64,000 nucleotides of DNA from Lytechinus pictus (GCF_037042905.1 NC_087246.1:33598001-33662000), one strand, 5' to 3'. Counted from the stretch's first letter, positions 13,984 to 27,620 are shown. The notes: generated by a model not told the origin, from the sequence alone. Numbers and translations: made by a program.

Positions 13984-14129
13984 GGGGCCCGTTGCAGAAA
14001 GAGTTGCGATCAATGCAACTCAAAAAATCTTGCACAACTTAATTTTCAGCCAATGAAACACCCTTATTCGGGACTTGCGCTTGATATTTTGACTTGCGTT
14101 TAAAAGCAACTCTGTCTGCAACGGCCCCC
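13984..14129. mobile_element. MITE with GTTGCAGA-type ends (family B)
   Basis: It starts GGGGCCCGTTGCAGA and ends TCTGCAACGGCCCCC, forming terminal inverted repeats of about 25 bp with internal GTTGCG palindromes. A clear second copy lies at 29783-29927 in intron 1 of the intact dehydrogenase gene. Non-coding and about 146 bp long. A family A copy follows 11 bp later. Confidence 0.8.
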
Positions 14130-14140
14130 TGATCAAGTAA

Positions 14141-14414
14141 TAGGGAGTTTTCGCAATATTACGCAGACGCTTTCTGGAACGTTGAGAACATATTGTCAAA
14201 AGACCTTCGTGACAAAGCAGTCTTTGTTGAAAATTGAATAATCCAAACAGCGGAGTCGTTCTGGACAATGGATTAACAATATATTTGCAATTTTTGGTCA
14301 GCTCCGAAACTTGGGACGAAACTGCTGATCTGTTCATTGAGATTTCACAGGCATTGTCAATGTTTTCTAAACGTTCCAGAAATTGTCTGCGTAGTGGCTG
14401 TGAAAACTTGCTAA
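14141..14414. mobile_element. Fold-back MITE, family A (full copy)
   Basis: The left arm (TAGGGAGTTTTCGC, then GCAGACGC and GGAACGTTGAGAAC) is matched by the inverted right arm (GTTTTCTAAACGTTCC, then GTCTGCGTAG and GTGAAAACTTGC). The interior has CGTTCTGGACAATGG and TCAGCTCCGAAACTT blocks shared with four other copies in the window. Confidence 0.75.
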
Positions 14415-15504
14415 TGTGAAAGAAGCCTTGATAACATCACTTTTTACAAATGGCTGTGGATGTATAAATATGTTAAATGATCAATAAGAGTGCATTTTTC
14501 GTTTCCTTTTGGATCTACAAAAACGAAAAACGACAATTTATGTGCTTGAGTCCAAAATTTGCTACATTCGTGAGCATTGGCCGTTTAGGGATTTACCCCC
14601 TTCCATAAAATGTGGAGAAATAATGCAGTTTCTGAAGCATGTAGAATATTCACTTAAAGTACTTTTTGATTAACATCATTTTGAAAAAGCGAGATGATAT
14701 CACACAATAATTAATGGTTTTCACTTCAGTCTGAATAGGCGTTAAATACAACATTTATTTTATGTCATGAAATGCAGTGAACCTCTGCATGAGCACCCAG
14801 ACGAGGTATAGACCTGCCAATGACAAACACACCCACTATGTTTTGCAAATATTCTACAGTTTGTAGCAAGTCAATCCCAATTATTATTATGTTTTGATGT
14901 TAAAGGTTCATTTATGCATGTCAAATTATGAAAGAATGACTGAAATAGAAAAAAACTCGATGCATTTATTGTAATCTTTCATGCCATCTGACGATGACTT
15001 CAAACTTAAAAAAAAATCACATTTTTTACTTTGTTTTCCATTACTATGAATTATCAAATACGCTTGATTTTTTTTTCTGATTTAGTTCCAGACTGTAGAG
15101 GATATTGGTGACAGAACAAGAGATTCGGTGACTGGGATAAAAAGTATTTTTGTGCGAATCATGAATGGACTATGTGAAATTGTATCCCATTCTATTTGTG
15201 TGATATTGCCGAAACCCTGTCTCAACGGAGAGAAGGATACGGAGGAAACGCATTCGAGTAGTAAAAAGAAATTCTGTTTCCGAAGAATACACTGAAATTT
15301 GTTGGATTGATATTGAAAAGGAAGTGTTTTACAGTAAATCTCACAATGAGTAAATGATCTATTTTGCCTGTTAATGGATGCAAATGTTGATTGAAAGGAC
15401 TTATTCTGTTTTAGGATGGGATATTGGTATTCATTCTGTTTTAAAGGCATAGTCTTGTTCGAAACTGAACATGAAAACCAATTGATTTACACATAAGGCA
15501 TTTA

Positions 15505-15635
15505 AGGGTCTACACATACACACAAACACTCTCTCACACACACACTAACCCACTCCCTTCTCCCTCACACACATCCTACACACACACACCCTTACGCACA
15601 CACCCTCACACACACCCATTCACACATCCATCCTT
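15505..15635. repeat. Imperfect (CA)n tract
   Basis: CACACA runs interrupted by CCTT and CTCT over about 130 bp. Confidence 0.85.
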
Positions 15636-17220
15636 ACAAATATTTACAGGGACTCGTTAACATATGGACCTTCATTTGGTAGTGTCCAATAAATTAAGAA
15701 GTGAAAATAGACAGCAATAAACAGAGGGAAAGTCACAAATAATTGATCTCCTTAACTTTTTGAAGATTTAGTTTCGTACTTCCTATCATCGATAGCTTGG
15801 AAATAACCCCCACAGGGTATGTTCGTATGATAGCAGACTCATTGTCAAGGTAACAGTCATTGTCACGCGGCAGAGAATATGTTTGCTCTTTTTTCATTAG
15901 AAAGCCTGATGAAAATAGACTGATTCATGAAACGGTTCAAACAGAAATCTCGTAACCTCGAGCACGACCACATGTTTTTCATCTCATCCTCACTTTGTGT
16001 AGCAGGGTATTTATACATTCCATAAGGTAAGGGGAAATAACACAGAGTTTGTATATTTCGGCTCACTGAAGAGAGTATGGCAATAAAATATAAAAATAAA
16101 AACCTAAAAATGAAAAGCTTATCCATATTAAATGTAAAATACATTTAAAATCAATAAAATCCTAATCTAGGGTATGGAACATCTATTCCTATCTCTCTCT
16201 CTACCTTTCTTCCTACCGTCTTTTAATCTCTATCACTTATCCTTGATTCATTAACTACATTTCATGATTTTTAAGGGAATGTGGCACAACTTTTTTGTTA
16301 CTTTTTTTCTGAAAATATCTGACATTGACATTATTTCTTTTGGGGATTAAATCTAAACGTTTACCTTAAATCATTACTATCAAGCTCGGTGCACTTTTTA
16401 AGAATTCCTTTATGTGTTACATTTTTCGTTTGGTTTAAATTTAGTCTAATGTTATAGTCTTTGAAAACTTTTAAGTTTCACTAAAATCGTAATTAAAATT
16501 CCACTTGTTCTACATCATTCTGGATCTAAACGTGATCTTTAGACTCAGTTTTTGCGCGTGCATGAGTTCATATGGGGAAACTTTCAGTGAAATAAATTCT
16601 TTAATATCGTTTGCTTGTCAACCAGTTTGTTTAAATCGGATGTAGACTGTTTGAGTCACTATATACCACCATAACGAAATCCATGTGTCAGAAGAAGCAA
16701 CTTCATCTGTACTTTGTTTTACAGACTAGAAAATCATGTTTGATTATTAATACACATACGTCAGCTTGTATACACGCATTCATATCAAATCCCTAAGAGA
16801 GGGAGGCTTTGCTGGAAAAAAAATGAATGCTCATTTTAAAAAATCATGAAGGAGCCACCATGATGAAAGTAGAAGTGATTAATTATAATAAAAATACAAG
16901 ATTGTGATAGTTAAACGGATATAGGAATTAGTATTTTGTATAATCATAGTAGAAAAAATATAGACATGCTTGATTAATATGTTGTTTTTATATTAAAATT
17001 TCGAACTCCAACATGTCAATATACAATGAAAAAGTACATGGACTATATGAACATATAGAAATATAAACAATTGCACGGTATTTAAAAAAAAATACATAGT
17101 ACATGCACACTCGTTCGCATCGGAATTAAAAGTGATTGGCTTCAGCAAGCACGGCAAGTGCACATACATGTATACTGCACACCAATCACACCCGCATGTA
17201 CAACCTTACACATGATCGCA

Positions 17221-17412
17221 CACGATCTAACTAACCACACGCACACACACCCCACACACACAAACCCATACATACTACTTTATATATTGATCATTCATTA
17301 ATATACCTACAACTGACAGCCTCTCGAAAATAACATATTCATACTATTTTCCTTTTTTCTCTCTCTCCCTCCCCTTTCTCTCCTGCACACACACACACAC
17401 ACACATACGCAC
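17221..17412. repeat. Two (CA)n tracts separated by unique sequence and a CT-rich run
   Basis: CACACA runs at 17221-17271 and 17384-17412, with CT-rich sequence just before the second. Confidence 0.8.
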
Positions 17413-19588
17413 ACCGATCCCTCTCTTTATATTTCCTTGATATTAATTTGTTGTATATTCTCTGATGAGTTGAAGGTGATTTGAATAAAAAAGGCCGGTG
17501 GGTTCCCGCGATCAATCCGGAGGAAGCGACCTGAAATTAGATCTGTCATCAATGGTTATCTCTCCACTGTGTCTGCGTTTCGATCTGATCGTTGAAAACT
17601 GATCACCATCCTCAAAATATTTCTTCGACTGCATTATCAGAACGATGACAGTTGGGTTAGTTTCAGGAACAACGTTGTATTTGCAAGAATAAGCTGTTTG
17701 GTTATGAAGTTTTACGAAGAGTTTATTTTTATTATTTAATAATAATAATGATGATAATAATAATGATGATAATAATGTCTTGTATTCAAAGCTGCCATTT
17801 CCTCTACAGATCGGGAATTAAACATAAAACGTGAGACGAAAGGGCTCTTTTTCATTTTATTTTTCGTTATTTATGTTTCTTTCTTGCCAGTGTGTGTTTA
17901 GGGGTGATTGCCTGGTATAATGTACATTCAGGCTTTAATGTGTGTCTTTGGGGGTATTTTTGTTTAAGGAGGATTTTGTTTTACGTTTTAATGTAGATGG
18001 AAAGTTGTAATATCTCTAGAGTATATATGTTCACGATCAGTGGTATTTTCTTCTCTTTAATACTGCCAAGAACTTGTTAACATAGAATGACTGTAAGGGT
18101 GTACATGAGTTCCTATTTTTATGCCCATTTTTATCTTTTCACTACAATATGTCCCATGTGTCAGGGCAAATCAAAAGAGTTTTGAATCATGTTTATTTCT
18201 TTTTGATGGGGGCACTTGAAGAACGTTCTTGTATCTGTATTTAAACTTTTATGGTTCTATGATTTGACCTTTGTAATTTGATGGAGCCGTTTTGTAGTAT
18301 TCGTTATTTGTAAACATGCTACTACAATTACTACTACTACTACATAATTTATCAAATTTGTTGAAATTCATAATAGAAATACGAAAATCATTCCTAAAAC
18401 CAGAATTGGATAAATTATGCATATTTTAAAGTGAAGTTAATCAGTTAACTCTTAAGAATAACACAACTGTTGAATTTAAAACGAGTGAGACAGTAAATAT
18501 TCATTAGACTAACTAACGAATAACAAAACAAGAAGAATTTAATTATGTTACCTGATTATACAGTCTGACCTAATAATCCCTACAAAGAACGTGACCCTGA
18601 TGACGAGACAATTAAATTATTATTTCAATTTTTTTACTCTAATTTAAAAGTAATTACATTTGTTCACCAATAATGATTTCCCGCTTAGTCAAAATGTGAT
18701 AATTGATAAGTGAAATTAAAGATTTAATGGAAAATCATAACATATGACAATATGACAATAATCCATTTCAGTTTAGTAAACGTAGATCAAGTAAAGTAGA
18801 TTGTACACATAAAATATTTTAAGAGGAAGATTAAAGTATCGACCATATGACGAACTGAGTAAAAACCTCGCATTTTATTCCTTTTATATGCAAATCAAAT
18901 TTTGGGAACCCCTTTAACATTGGTCTTTCCCGTCGGGAAATATATTCGCAGGAAACAGAAATCCAAGCGCGACGTTTAATGTCGACTTTTCTCAGTCTAA
19001 AAGGGTCATGTTAAGGTGAGACAAATTAGGAGACCCAGGCCAGTTTGATAAAATGTATAAATATAGTGATAACCTGCTTAAATAAATGACATATCTGAGC
19101 TATAAAAAGACAAAATTGCAATTTTCACCTGGAGGCATAGTTATAAGAAGCCTTCTATTTAGCCAGATGACAAACTTCAGAAAGCTATAAAAAGCACACA
19201 ATATTTTCCCCAGCTTGATAAAGTCTTTCCACTAACAGGATTGATAGTCCAAAAAATGTCTATCCGATATTTCTATATGTGAGGTATCAATCTATTAAAT
19301 CCATTGAAATACTATATGAACGGTTATGAATTTTGTCACCGAAATTTATGGGTTTGGTTGAAAGAATATACAAATCTATAGACAAGTTTCCATCGTCCAT
19401 GAGAAATATAGATTTTCTTAATCTTTGCTCATAAAAGAGCCCAAACATTCTAACACATAGAGTTTGGACGAAAGGCTTAATAGGAAAGACGGATGTATCA
19501 TAGAGATGGTAAATGAACTATACCTTTTCAGTTCTTCATGCATTGTCTGTCATGCTAACATTCCACAAAAAAGCTCCGCTAAATACCA

Positions 19589-19772
19589 GGGGCCGTTTCA
19601 TAAAGCTGTTCGTAAGTTAAGAGAGACTTTAAGAACGACTGATGAACCTCTTTTTACGCGCCAAACCATTGCCAATGACCATTTTGGTGCATACCCTTTA
19701 CCAAGAGAAATGATCACCAGTTGCTCTTAAAGTAATTCTCAACTAACTAACTGCTTTATGAAACGGCCTCCT
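19589..19772. mobile_element. MITE with GTTTCATAAAGC ends (family C)
   Basis: It begins GGGGCCGTTTCATAAAGC and ends GCTTTATGAAACGGCC, with inner arms GTTCGTAAGTTAAG / CTCAACTAACTAAC of weaker pairing. A related element lies at 45942-46124, and a solitary arm (TTATGAAACGGCCCCC) abuts the LINE fragment at about 22718. The 88-codon frame across it is not a gene. Confidence 0.8.
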
Positions 19773-22712
19773 GAATTCAAGGAAACCATATGGTATATCA
19801 AAATCCAATTTCATTAGATCACAAAATTGGATTGATATCACTTTTTAAATGATTCATGATGAGGAAGAAGCTATTAGTTTGATGAATATTGTATTATATT
19901 TTGTTATGGCGTTGTCCAAAATAGGGCAAACTAACAATAATCTGTGGTTTTGTTGGAGAAACAATGATATCATAGGAACCATTGTGATTAACGGGTCGGA
20001 AGTCTATTAATGAGACTAAAAATATAATACAAATACAAATAAGATCAAGTTGCACTATGAAACAGTTCTAGACTATGAATTAGTTAAAAGCACTTAACAA
20101 TAGATTTTCTGTCGGACAAATTTTTATTGTTTATGAGATTAGAAATGAGTTGTTTATTAGCGTGCTAAAGACAGGACTCAGTGCAAGTGTTTTGATATCT
20201 TATATTGAAAAAAAAAATTCAGTTTAAAGTTTTGACAATCATCGAATACGAACACTTTAACAAGTTTTGACATTTTATGAATACGAATAATCTTCACACA
20301 ATTTTCAAAAAAAAAAATGCAATTTAAATTAATAATTTGATACCTGTATAACTGAATTCAAAGAGCTAATGGAAAATAAGTAATTTTTTTGAAATTCCCA
20401 GGCAAAACCTTTCAATGTGTTTATCACATAAAATAAATAATTAAAAAAATATTTCCAGTTTAAGGAATATCCAGGATATTATGAGCATTTTTTTCATTAC
20501 TATTATTATCATCATCATCATCATCATTACTGATATTATTTTCATCAAAAATATTATTCTCATTCTTATCATTTTTATTATCATTATTATTGTATTTATC
20601 ATTTTCACTATTAACCATCACTAATTGTTATTATTGATATCATTATTATTATAACCACTGTTATCATTATTTTTTCAATCCTTATGGTTATTGTTCTTTT
20701 CATCATTATCATTTTTATTAGTATTTTTTCATATTTCTAAAGTAGTTTTTTTATTCATTCAACTTATTAAAGCTAACCCATAATTAGATATGTCGTCCTG
20801 ATATGCATCAAATTGGCAACACATATTACGTACTTAAAGCAGGTTAGACAGTTAAAGCTTACATGTATGTAGAAATCCTCCGTATTATCCCATGACTAAT
20901 GTACACAAGAGACCCAAGAGATTAGGTTTCTGAAAGTCTACGGGTCAAACAAATATTGGCCAAAAGGTTGAATAGGTTCATTATCACATTAGTCTGGTTT
21001 AAAATCAAATGGTGACCTTGAAAAAGCAGTACGACGTCCCTGGTTAACCCAGTAGAGAATTTTAACAGACAGAGAAGTCCAACTTTTCATCGTATCGCAA
21101 CTGTCCCAATTATTCGAATGACGTTTTCTTACTCATTCGATTTGGAAGTCTGGGAAGTATCGACATGAAACCCCTTTTTTACTCATTTTAAGTTAATTGG
21201 TCATCCAGTCTGGGTCAGTGAAGAATGATGATGTGATTTCCGCTTTACCCGAATAAAGCAACAAATGACGCGCTTGACAACAAGGAGGTAATATACACAT
21301 TATATAGGGGGCCTGTTGATTTTTCTGTTGCAGACCAACGATAATCACAATCATGATCGAACAATTCCTTCCAACACTATTGTATTTTGACATGTATTTT
21401 GTATTTTCAACATATTCACGATTACAGGTGTCTTCTAATTCCATCTCCTAGTGTTCCTCTTGATTTTTATTTCAAAGACAAGTGGCGGCACCACATGGGG
21501 CGGGGCCTCGTATGATGTTTGAAAGTGCCAAAGACCATCCCCAAATAATAGTGTAAACTACAATGTATTTTTATTCTGTAAGCTATATTTTCTTCACTCT
21601 ATTCAAAAGATAAACATTACACTTAACACCTTTAGCAATGCCACTCGGCGTCTACCTTTTACAGCTGCATTTTCGTACCTTTCTGGTGTGAAAGATACAA
21701 CCTTGCACTTAGAAGGTTTTTTTCCATAGTAGAAAGGTGCAAAGGTGCTCGTCCTGTGACATCATGTTGTTCTTTCTAAATCTAAAGGTGCAAAGTTATA
21801 CGTTTTCCCTTACAGTTTTCGTGTTCAGAACTCAGAAGAACTCAATCAATAAATGTAATACCATCTGTTGTCATACAACAATGTGACCTGTCTACGGTCA
21901 GCAAAGCTTTACACTGAAGTTATAGATAGATTCATGACAAGGGCTCTAACGATATACACGAATGCCTAGGCTGAGCATGTTAACGGGCTAAACAGATGAT
22001 AACACATAAGCACATAGCTATTTCATGTTACGACAGGTGGGTTTTCCCCGAGGCTCTACTAACATGTCTAGGTAACTGTTTAGTATATGACGCATTCACT
22101 AAACCACAAGGGGCCATTCTGTGTATGACCTGATTCATGTCTACGGGTCATCTTACTTTGATATTAACACATCATGAAGACTTTGGTTGCATCGTGAAGA
22201 AAGATCCTTTGAAGATGAACTGATGGGGAGGTTTACCGCACATGCAATCGAACAGTACTTTCGTAGTGAACTTCGAAATCCTAAAGGCAATTGCAAATGA
22301 AATTAGAATATCCCATGGCGAATCATTTGTGACTCTATTTTCTAAAGTTATACAAGTGTAGGTTAAAAGATATCGAGGGGAATAGATTTGATACTATCTT
22401 GTTCTCTTCTTATTCTGGAAGATTCAATGACTTGGAGGATTCCCTGCCAATGCATGTCCTATATAGAGTAGCCTTAAAGATAAAATATAAAAAACCCGTG
22501 TCTTTGCAAAGAATAAAACCATGGAACAATATGTGACAAATTCTTTAACGGTAAAATGTAAATAGTTCGTAAATACCATTATATTGTTCTTAGAGGGGAA
22601 CATATCTAACAAGACACCTACGCAGATCTAACAAAATTCTCTAGTCGGGAAGAACTAGGTCCCTTTGAAGGATTTTAGTAGCTTTTAGCTGCTATTGTTT
22701 TCTTATTATAAC
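19773..22712. other. Gene-free stretch
   Basis: No exon recognised. An ATT/ATC simple-repeat tract occupies 20490-20735. The rest is unique AT-rich sequence. Confidence 0.4.
20490..20735. repeat. Imperfect (ATT/ATC)n tract
   Basis: About 245 bp of ATTATC-type triplets with frequent interruptions. Confidence 0.8.
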
Positions 22713-22726
22713 AGGTTTTATGAAAC

Positions 22727-23645
22727 GGCCCCCATATAAATTATTTTTTGAAAATAAAATCCTTAAAGTTAATGATATATATTTGTTCCAACTCGGCCAA
22801 TTTATGTACAAACTAAATAAAAATGATCTCCCCGCAATTTTTTCAATTATGTTCTGCAAAAACTCCTCTGTACACGATTATCCTACAAGACAACGAAACT
22901 CCTATCACCTACCTCCAACCCGAACTTTACTTGCAAAAAATTCTTTTGTCTTTTCTGGTCCCGTATATTGGAATTCCTTGCCCAACGCCTTTAAGGAATC
23001 CCCAAACATCACAGTTTTTAAACATAACCTTAAAAAGATGCTTATTAGCCAATACTTTACACAAACAAGTCAATCTACCATATAACCAAAACTATATACA
23101 ACAAAAACTTTTTTTTTAAACCTCCCAGGATACAACTTGCCTGCCGACCTTTTCCCGCACCTGCCATGCTCCTCTTTGCACCTCCAATTGTACCTGCACC
23201 CCCCCTCTCTCCCTACATTTGCTTCTCAGTTCCTCCCTCATTATCACAATTATTGTAACCATACTGTTATTATTTTTTTATTATTATTATTACTATTATC
23301 ACTTATTCTAATTTGTGTTACTCTTTCGTTGTTACCTTTGATATTTTGTATATAGCCTCCTTTTCCCTCCTTTTAAACTGTCTCCCGTCTCTCCTTTATA
23401 TTATAATTTTGTAATATACGTACTGAAACTAAGTTACGGGGGCTTGCCTCTCATACAAGCTTTGCTTTTGTTGGCAAGCCCCTCCGTTCTGTTTTATATA
23501 GTCATTATAGTCAAAGTTACTTTAGTTCGCATTAGTTCTCATTGTTTATACCTTACTCCGATTGATGTTGTACTTCAAATTTGACTATGTATTGTTTGAT
23601 TTTGTTGTGCTTTGTGAACGGAAAATGAATAAATCTAAAAAAAAA
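22727..23645 (+). mobile_element. 5'-truncated LINE: end of reverse-transcriptase ORF plus 3' UTR
   Basis: The open frame ending at 23085 carries the tail typical of ORF2 in CR1/L2-type non-LTR retrotransposons: a segment reading YLFQLGQFMYKLN, then VHDYPTRQRNSYHLP, then SGPVYWNSLP, then a basic stretch (VFKHNLKKMLIS). The catalytic part of the reverse transcriptase is missing, as expected after 5' truncation during target-primed insertion. A 3' UTR follows, with a stem-loop at 23439-23482 and an A-rich end (AATAAATCTAAAAA) near 23640. A MITE-like arm (TTATGAAACGGCCCCC) sits at the 5' boundary, so the LINE may have inserted into, or been interrupted by, a family C element. Not functional. Confidence 0.8.
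23439..23482 (+). other. Stem-loop in LINE 3' UTR
   Basis: GGGGCTTGCC pairs perfectly with GGCAAGCCCC around a 24-nt loop containing ACAAGCTTTGCTTTT. The same loop core is found in the minus-strand LINE tail at 28304-28347. In LINEs of this kind, a 3' stem-loop is often what the reverse transcriptase recognises. That role here is inferred. Confidence 0.7.
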
Positions 23646-23959
23646 TATATAAGTTGCAATAATGTTGGCACAGATTCATTGTGAAAGCTGGGCCCACTGG
23701 AATCATGTTGTGATATAATGCGTCATTCAGGAGGCCCTACCTGCGTTAGACGAGGCCAATTCTCGTTGAGTCGATCTTAATCATCAAGATCGTGATCACT
23801 CCAATATGGAACTTTCTACCTCCTCCATCCTTTCAAAGATCTGACGTCAATAGTCCCATTGTGTCAATGTAATAAGCCTGTTCACGGTTGTAAACTGCAC
23901 ACGAGCAGAAAAAGGTCATTGGAGACAACCATGAAGGTGGCTTTCAAATTCACTGACAT

Positions 23960-24310
23960 AGGCATTTGTGATTTGATGATTATTCATGTATTCCTTTCAA
24001 AATATTTATCACATCCAAGCTGAAGAGTAATAAATAGAGCCTTCATAATCACTGGTATTTGACAGTAGCCTAAACAATAGTCAAATGTGCCAAAGGCGAA
24101 CAAAACAGATTTTCAAATTTTATCCCTGATGTACTATTCTAGTCACCTGGTCTATACAATGCCTTTTGTTCTTAGAATTTGAATACTCTACCGGTAAAGC
24201 TTACGCAACATCTACATTTGAAATGATAGTGCTTATCCTAATGAAAAATCACAAAGGTCATTGGAGAAAAGTTGATCATGAGCTAACCGTGAACTGGCTT
24301 ATTGAATATG
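23960..24310 (+). repeat. Old dispersed repeat, copy 1
   Basis: Blocks such as CTATTCTAGTCACCTGGTC and CTTATCCTAATGAAAAATCA recur with similar spacing at 45640-45940. Neither copy has an intact frame in common, so it is read as an ancient non-coding repeat and not as a gene. Confidence 0.5.
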
Positions 24311-24419
24311 AATGCACCGAGATTAAATCATTCGACGAGGTGGTTCGAAGAGTAAAAGTAATTGTTATATGTTTTAAATGCTGGTGCGCAACATCTTTTA
24401 CTGAGATGGAGAGATAAAG

Positions 24420-25651
24420 ACGTGAGAGATCAAAGATAATGTCAGGAATTCAGAGATGACGCACAGTGGAACTGGTGAATGGTTTGAATGGTTTGGCGTG
24501 CACCTTATTGGTTATCATTTTTCTTCATTGTACATGATATTTTTTTTTATTAATGGGTTAGTTCTCGCTGAATCGTCGTTTTGAAAAACACGTTTTTCAC
24601 TACTACTATATTTGCTAGATTTATCGCTGTGTTCCTTCATGATAATACTTTTTAGTTAGGTTTTCTTTTTCGAATTTTGTTTTGATTCTACCGTTTAATA
24701 TGGTGTACTGTTCAAAATCTCTGTAATTATATGTGTGGCATTATTTTGTAAAAATGACTTTATTGAATTCGATTACGTGCATGCTTTTACGGAAGCATGG
24801 AATGATATAATTGATTGTTTACATTTTTCAAATTAAATATCAAATGATTAGTGACAGCTTCTCTTTGTTCATTGTGATGAACAATATTACATTAATGGTA
24901 AATTATTTTCATTTTGACGCACTTTGTCTACAGTAACACCTGTGTATGTATATCCCATGTCATTTAAATTTGGTCAAGTCTTGTAATTTAGTTCAAGTCC
25001 AAGAGACAGCAAAAGTACAACTGTTGGGAAAAACATGACACTTAACATAAAGTACTCTAAATGAACGCTTTAAAATTGACGCTTACAATCTTATCACTTT
25101 CTGCCAGTTATTTTTGGAGATGTGTTCAACAGCCGCTGTTGCGAATGTCTAGGTGTTCACGTGATGTTAGCCGATTTGAGACAAGTTTGAAATAATTTCG
25201 TGTGATAATGTCACGAACTGTCCACGTGGGCTGACTCACAGAAGACTGTCTACAGAGAGTACCTGGGGAACTGTACATCCCATTTAGGTCTCCAAAATCA
25301 CCTTGCCAAAGTACCCGAGTTCATCTCCTTTTAAGGAACACGACATAAGTGGGGCAAAATGCAATTCCGAAATAACTACTACCCCAAATCCATATGAGGT
25401 GCACCTACATGTTTTGTTTCGATAGGGCTATCAAAATTCAGAGTCATGAAAAGGAGATTTTTTTAATATAAATTTTCAGAAAATACTCATCATGGGCATG
25501 TTATCAGGTCACGTTTTGGGACGTATTGAAACTACACCTCACTGTGTGACAACAGTTATGCCTTAGCTACACCAAATACCCGACCACCCTGACAGCACTG
25601 CATTAACTTTATATAACACAATCATTTGGTTCGGTCTACGACTGGATTCAA
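24420..25651. other. Gene-free stretch
   Basis: No exon or strong repeat seen. A short CTACCCCAAATCCATATGAGG block at about 25381 resembles the inside of the element at 35768-36237. Confidence 0.35.
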
Positions 25652-25957
25652 TAGGGAGTTTCCGCTTCCACGACTCGCGACAGATTCAGGAACGTAGAAA
25701 ACCTATTGTCAAATGCCCTTCATGACAAAGCACCATCAAGAAGTCTTGGTCTAAAATTGGTGAATCAAAACAGCAGTTTCGTCCTGGACTCCAGACAAAC
25801 GGCTTAATTGAATTGCTTTCGTCAACTCCGAAACTTAATAAGGACGAAACTGCCTTTCGGTTCGCCCTCCCAGCTGTTCATTGTCATTTGGCGGGCATGT
25901 ACAATACATACACCGTATTCTTCAATCAGTCCCCGTTGCAGTTGCGAAAACTCGTTA
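25652..25957. mobile_element. Fold-back MITE, family A
   Basis: Begins TAGGGAGTTTCCGC and ends GTTGCGAAAACTCG, with the interior blocks ATTGTCAAATGCCCTTC, AAGAAGTCTTGGTC and AGTTTCGTCCTGGACTC shared with the other copies. The two overlapping 68- and 77-codon frames across it are not genes. Confidence 0.75.
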
Positions 25958-26559
25958 TTTTCATTTGGTTATACCGAAGGCCCTATCACACTGACATACA
26001 CCACATCATCCTAAATAATGCAATCGTTTCGTTTAATCTGGAATAAATTTCATTGGTATGACTGTATATCGTCGTTGGAAGGGAAATAATCTAAAACGTC
26101 ATGAAGAACCCGAGGAAAAGTCTGTTGTGAAAATCACAGTCGGAATTAAAAATGCCTCTGGAAACGTGAGTCTCCTTTATTTCAAGGACAAATTATATCG
26201 TTCTTGAGAATATAAAGTGATGTCATGAAAATAATGAAGACATCTCCACATCACACCAAGAACATTGTATATTTTGCCAGTCTCTCTGGGAGATATGAGT
26301 CATTCAAAGAGAAAGGTTTCGAAAAATACGTTGAATCATACATGTACAGGAGAAAGAACTCAAATTCCAAAAGGAACACGACACAACGTAGTTCGGTAAT
26401 ACGTAGATTTTGCTAAGTTGTGATAGATTCGACAACCGCGTTTCTCAAGCATAAGATCTGACTTGAAAGACCTTGTCCTCGACCGAAAAGTTTCAAGTAT
26501 GACAAAATAAAAAAGGCAAGGGCAGTATGAATTAGGGTGCGATCCGTGATGGTCATCAT

Positions 26560-27620
26560 ATCTAACGAAAGCTGGTCAAGAGGGGAAATACTATTAATTT
26601 ATATAAATACTGGATTACTTCTTCCTGTTCTCCATGCACTGCCATATGTAAGAACAATCGATCTGTCTTGCAAAGAACAAGGGGCTTCATCTGTACAGAC
26701 GATATTGGTATTGCTGCTCGAGACAACAACAAATAGAACGAAGCCACCTTAACATTCGCCACAGGCAGCCTGACACTATACTACATGCTAACCATGTCAA
26801 GACCAAAGTTAGGATATTCCACCTACGTAATCATGAGGTTGGGAACAAGATGTCACAATCATGTGATGGTTCCCCAATTGTCCACTTCGTCCATCATATG
26901 TAACCAGGCATTATGCAACCTAGACCGGTCACTTTTATAAGCAGCACATTGAGAAGGTACAGGGAGAAGTGAGGACCAGGAACAGGCGCGTATCCAGCAT
27001 CAGATCCTACAAAGCATTTCATGGGCCCAATTCTCTTGGGACAATACATTGCTTTGTCATAGTTGATGCTGGATACGCAAATGCGGAACAATCTCCTGCA
27101 GGAGAATTCCAGTTGAGGCCAAACAATCTACACTTTGCTCAACGGTTCCGTCGGCCTTTGCACTTTTGTGCCAAAGTATGCATATCCACAAATATCGACA
27201 GTCTGTACATTCTGCTCCACCGGTCAGCAGTCAGTAGTATAAGGCATTTCTAACAAAGCCAGGATAGTCGCCAAACAACCAAAACAACCAATCGTGGAGC
27301 GGCTAAAATCTCAGACGTCTTACTCTCTGTCCAGCCCTGAGTCGAATCCCCATGTAAACCTCATGAGGAATATTTTTAAAGTGACGACCATCATCTTGAA
27401 AAGCTCTCGCATCTACCACAGATATAATATCACAAGAACAACAAGTCTGGAAGATATAGAAGTCCCTCAACTGATTTCGCACAGGGATGGCCCAGGTTAT
27501 TAAAGTGCAAACGGGGATACACCAGCGACTACAGCACAAGCAATGAATGTGGAGTGTCTGAGACCACGCAGCATCTTCTTAATTGTCCAAACATTGTAGT
27601 TCAGTGAAGCCAGGAAGAAC
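26560..27620 (+). mobile_element. Decayed LINE reverse-transcriptase fragment
   Basis: Scattered reading frames still show non-LTR retrotransposon landmarks in the right order. Near 26692 there is CTDDIGIAARD, a degenerate form of the YADD catalytic box and what follows it. Near 26792 there is HVKTKVRIFHLRNHEVGNK, close to the KTxVxxFHLxNR block of Jockey/CR1-like enzymes. Near 27542 there is NECGVSETTQHLLNCP, matching the C-terminal CxCG...TxxHxLxxCP zinc-binding motif. Stops and frameshifts separate these blocks, so no single frame survives. A hairpin (GCGTATCCAGCATCA against TGATGCTGGATACGC, about 26987-27075) lies in the middle and may be a later insertion. Confidence 0.7.

Larger units (their letters stand above)
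14415..19588. other. Gene-free stretch with CA-rich tracts
   Basis: Contains CA-rich simple repeats at 15505-15635, 17221-17271 and 17384-17412 and an AAT/GAT tract at 17738-17777. A 70-codon frame at 15086-15295 behind an acceptor-like pyrimidine run is noted as a finding only. Nothing else gene-like is seen. Confidence 0.4.

Noticed and set aside
15082..15450. 122-codon frame on the minus strand
   Set aside because: Composition is not protein-like, no homology is recognised, and the opposite strand is just as open over part of it.
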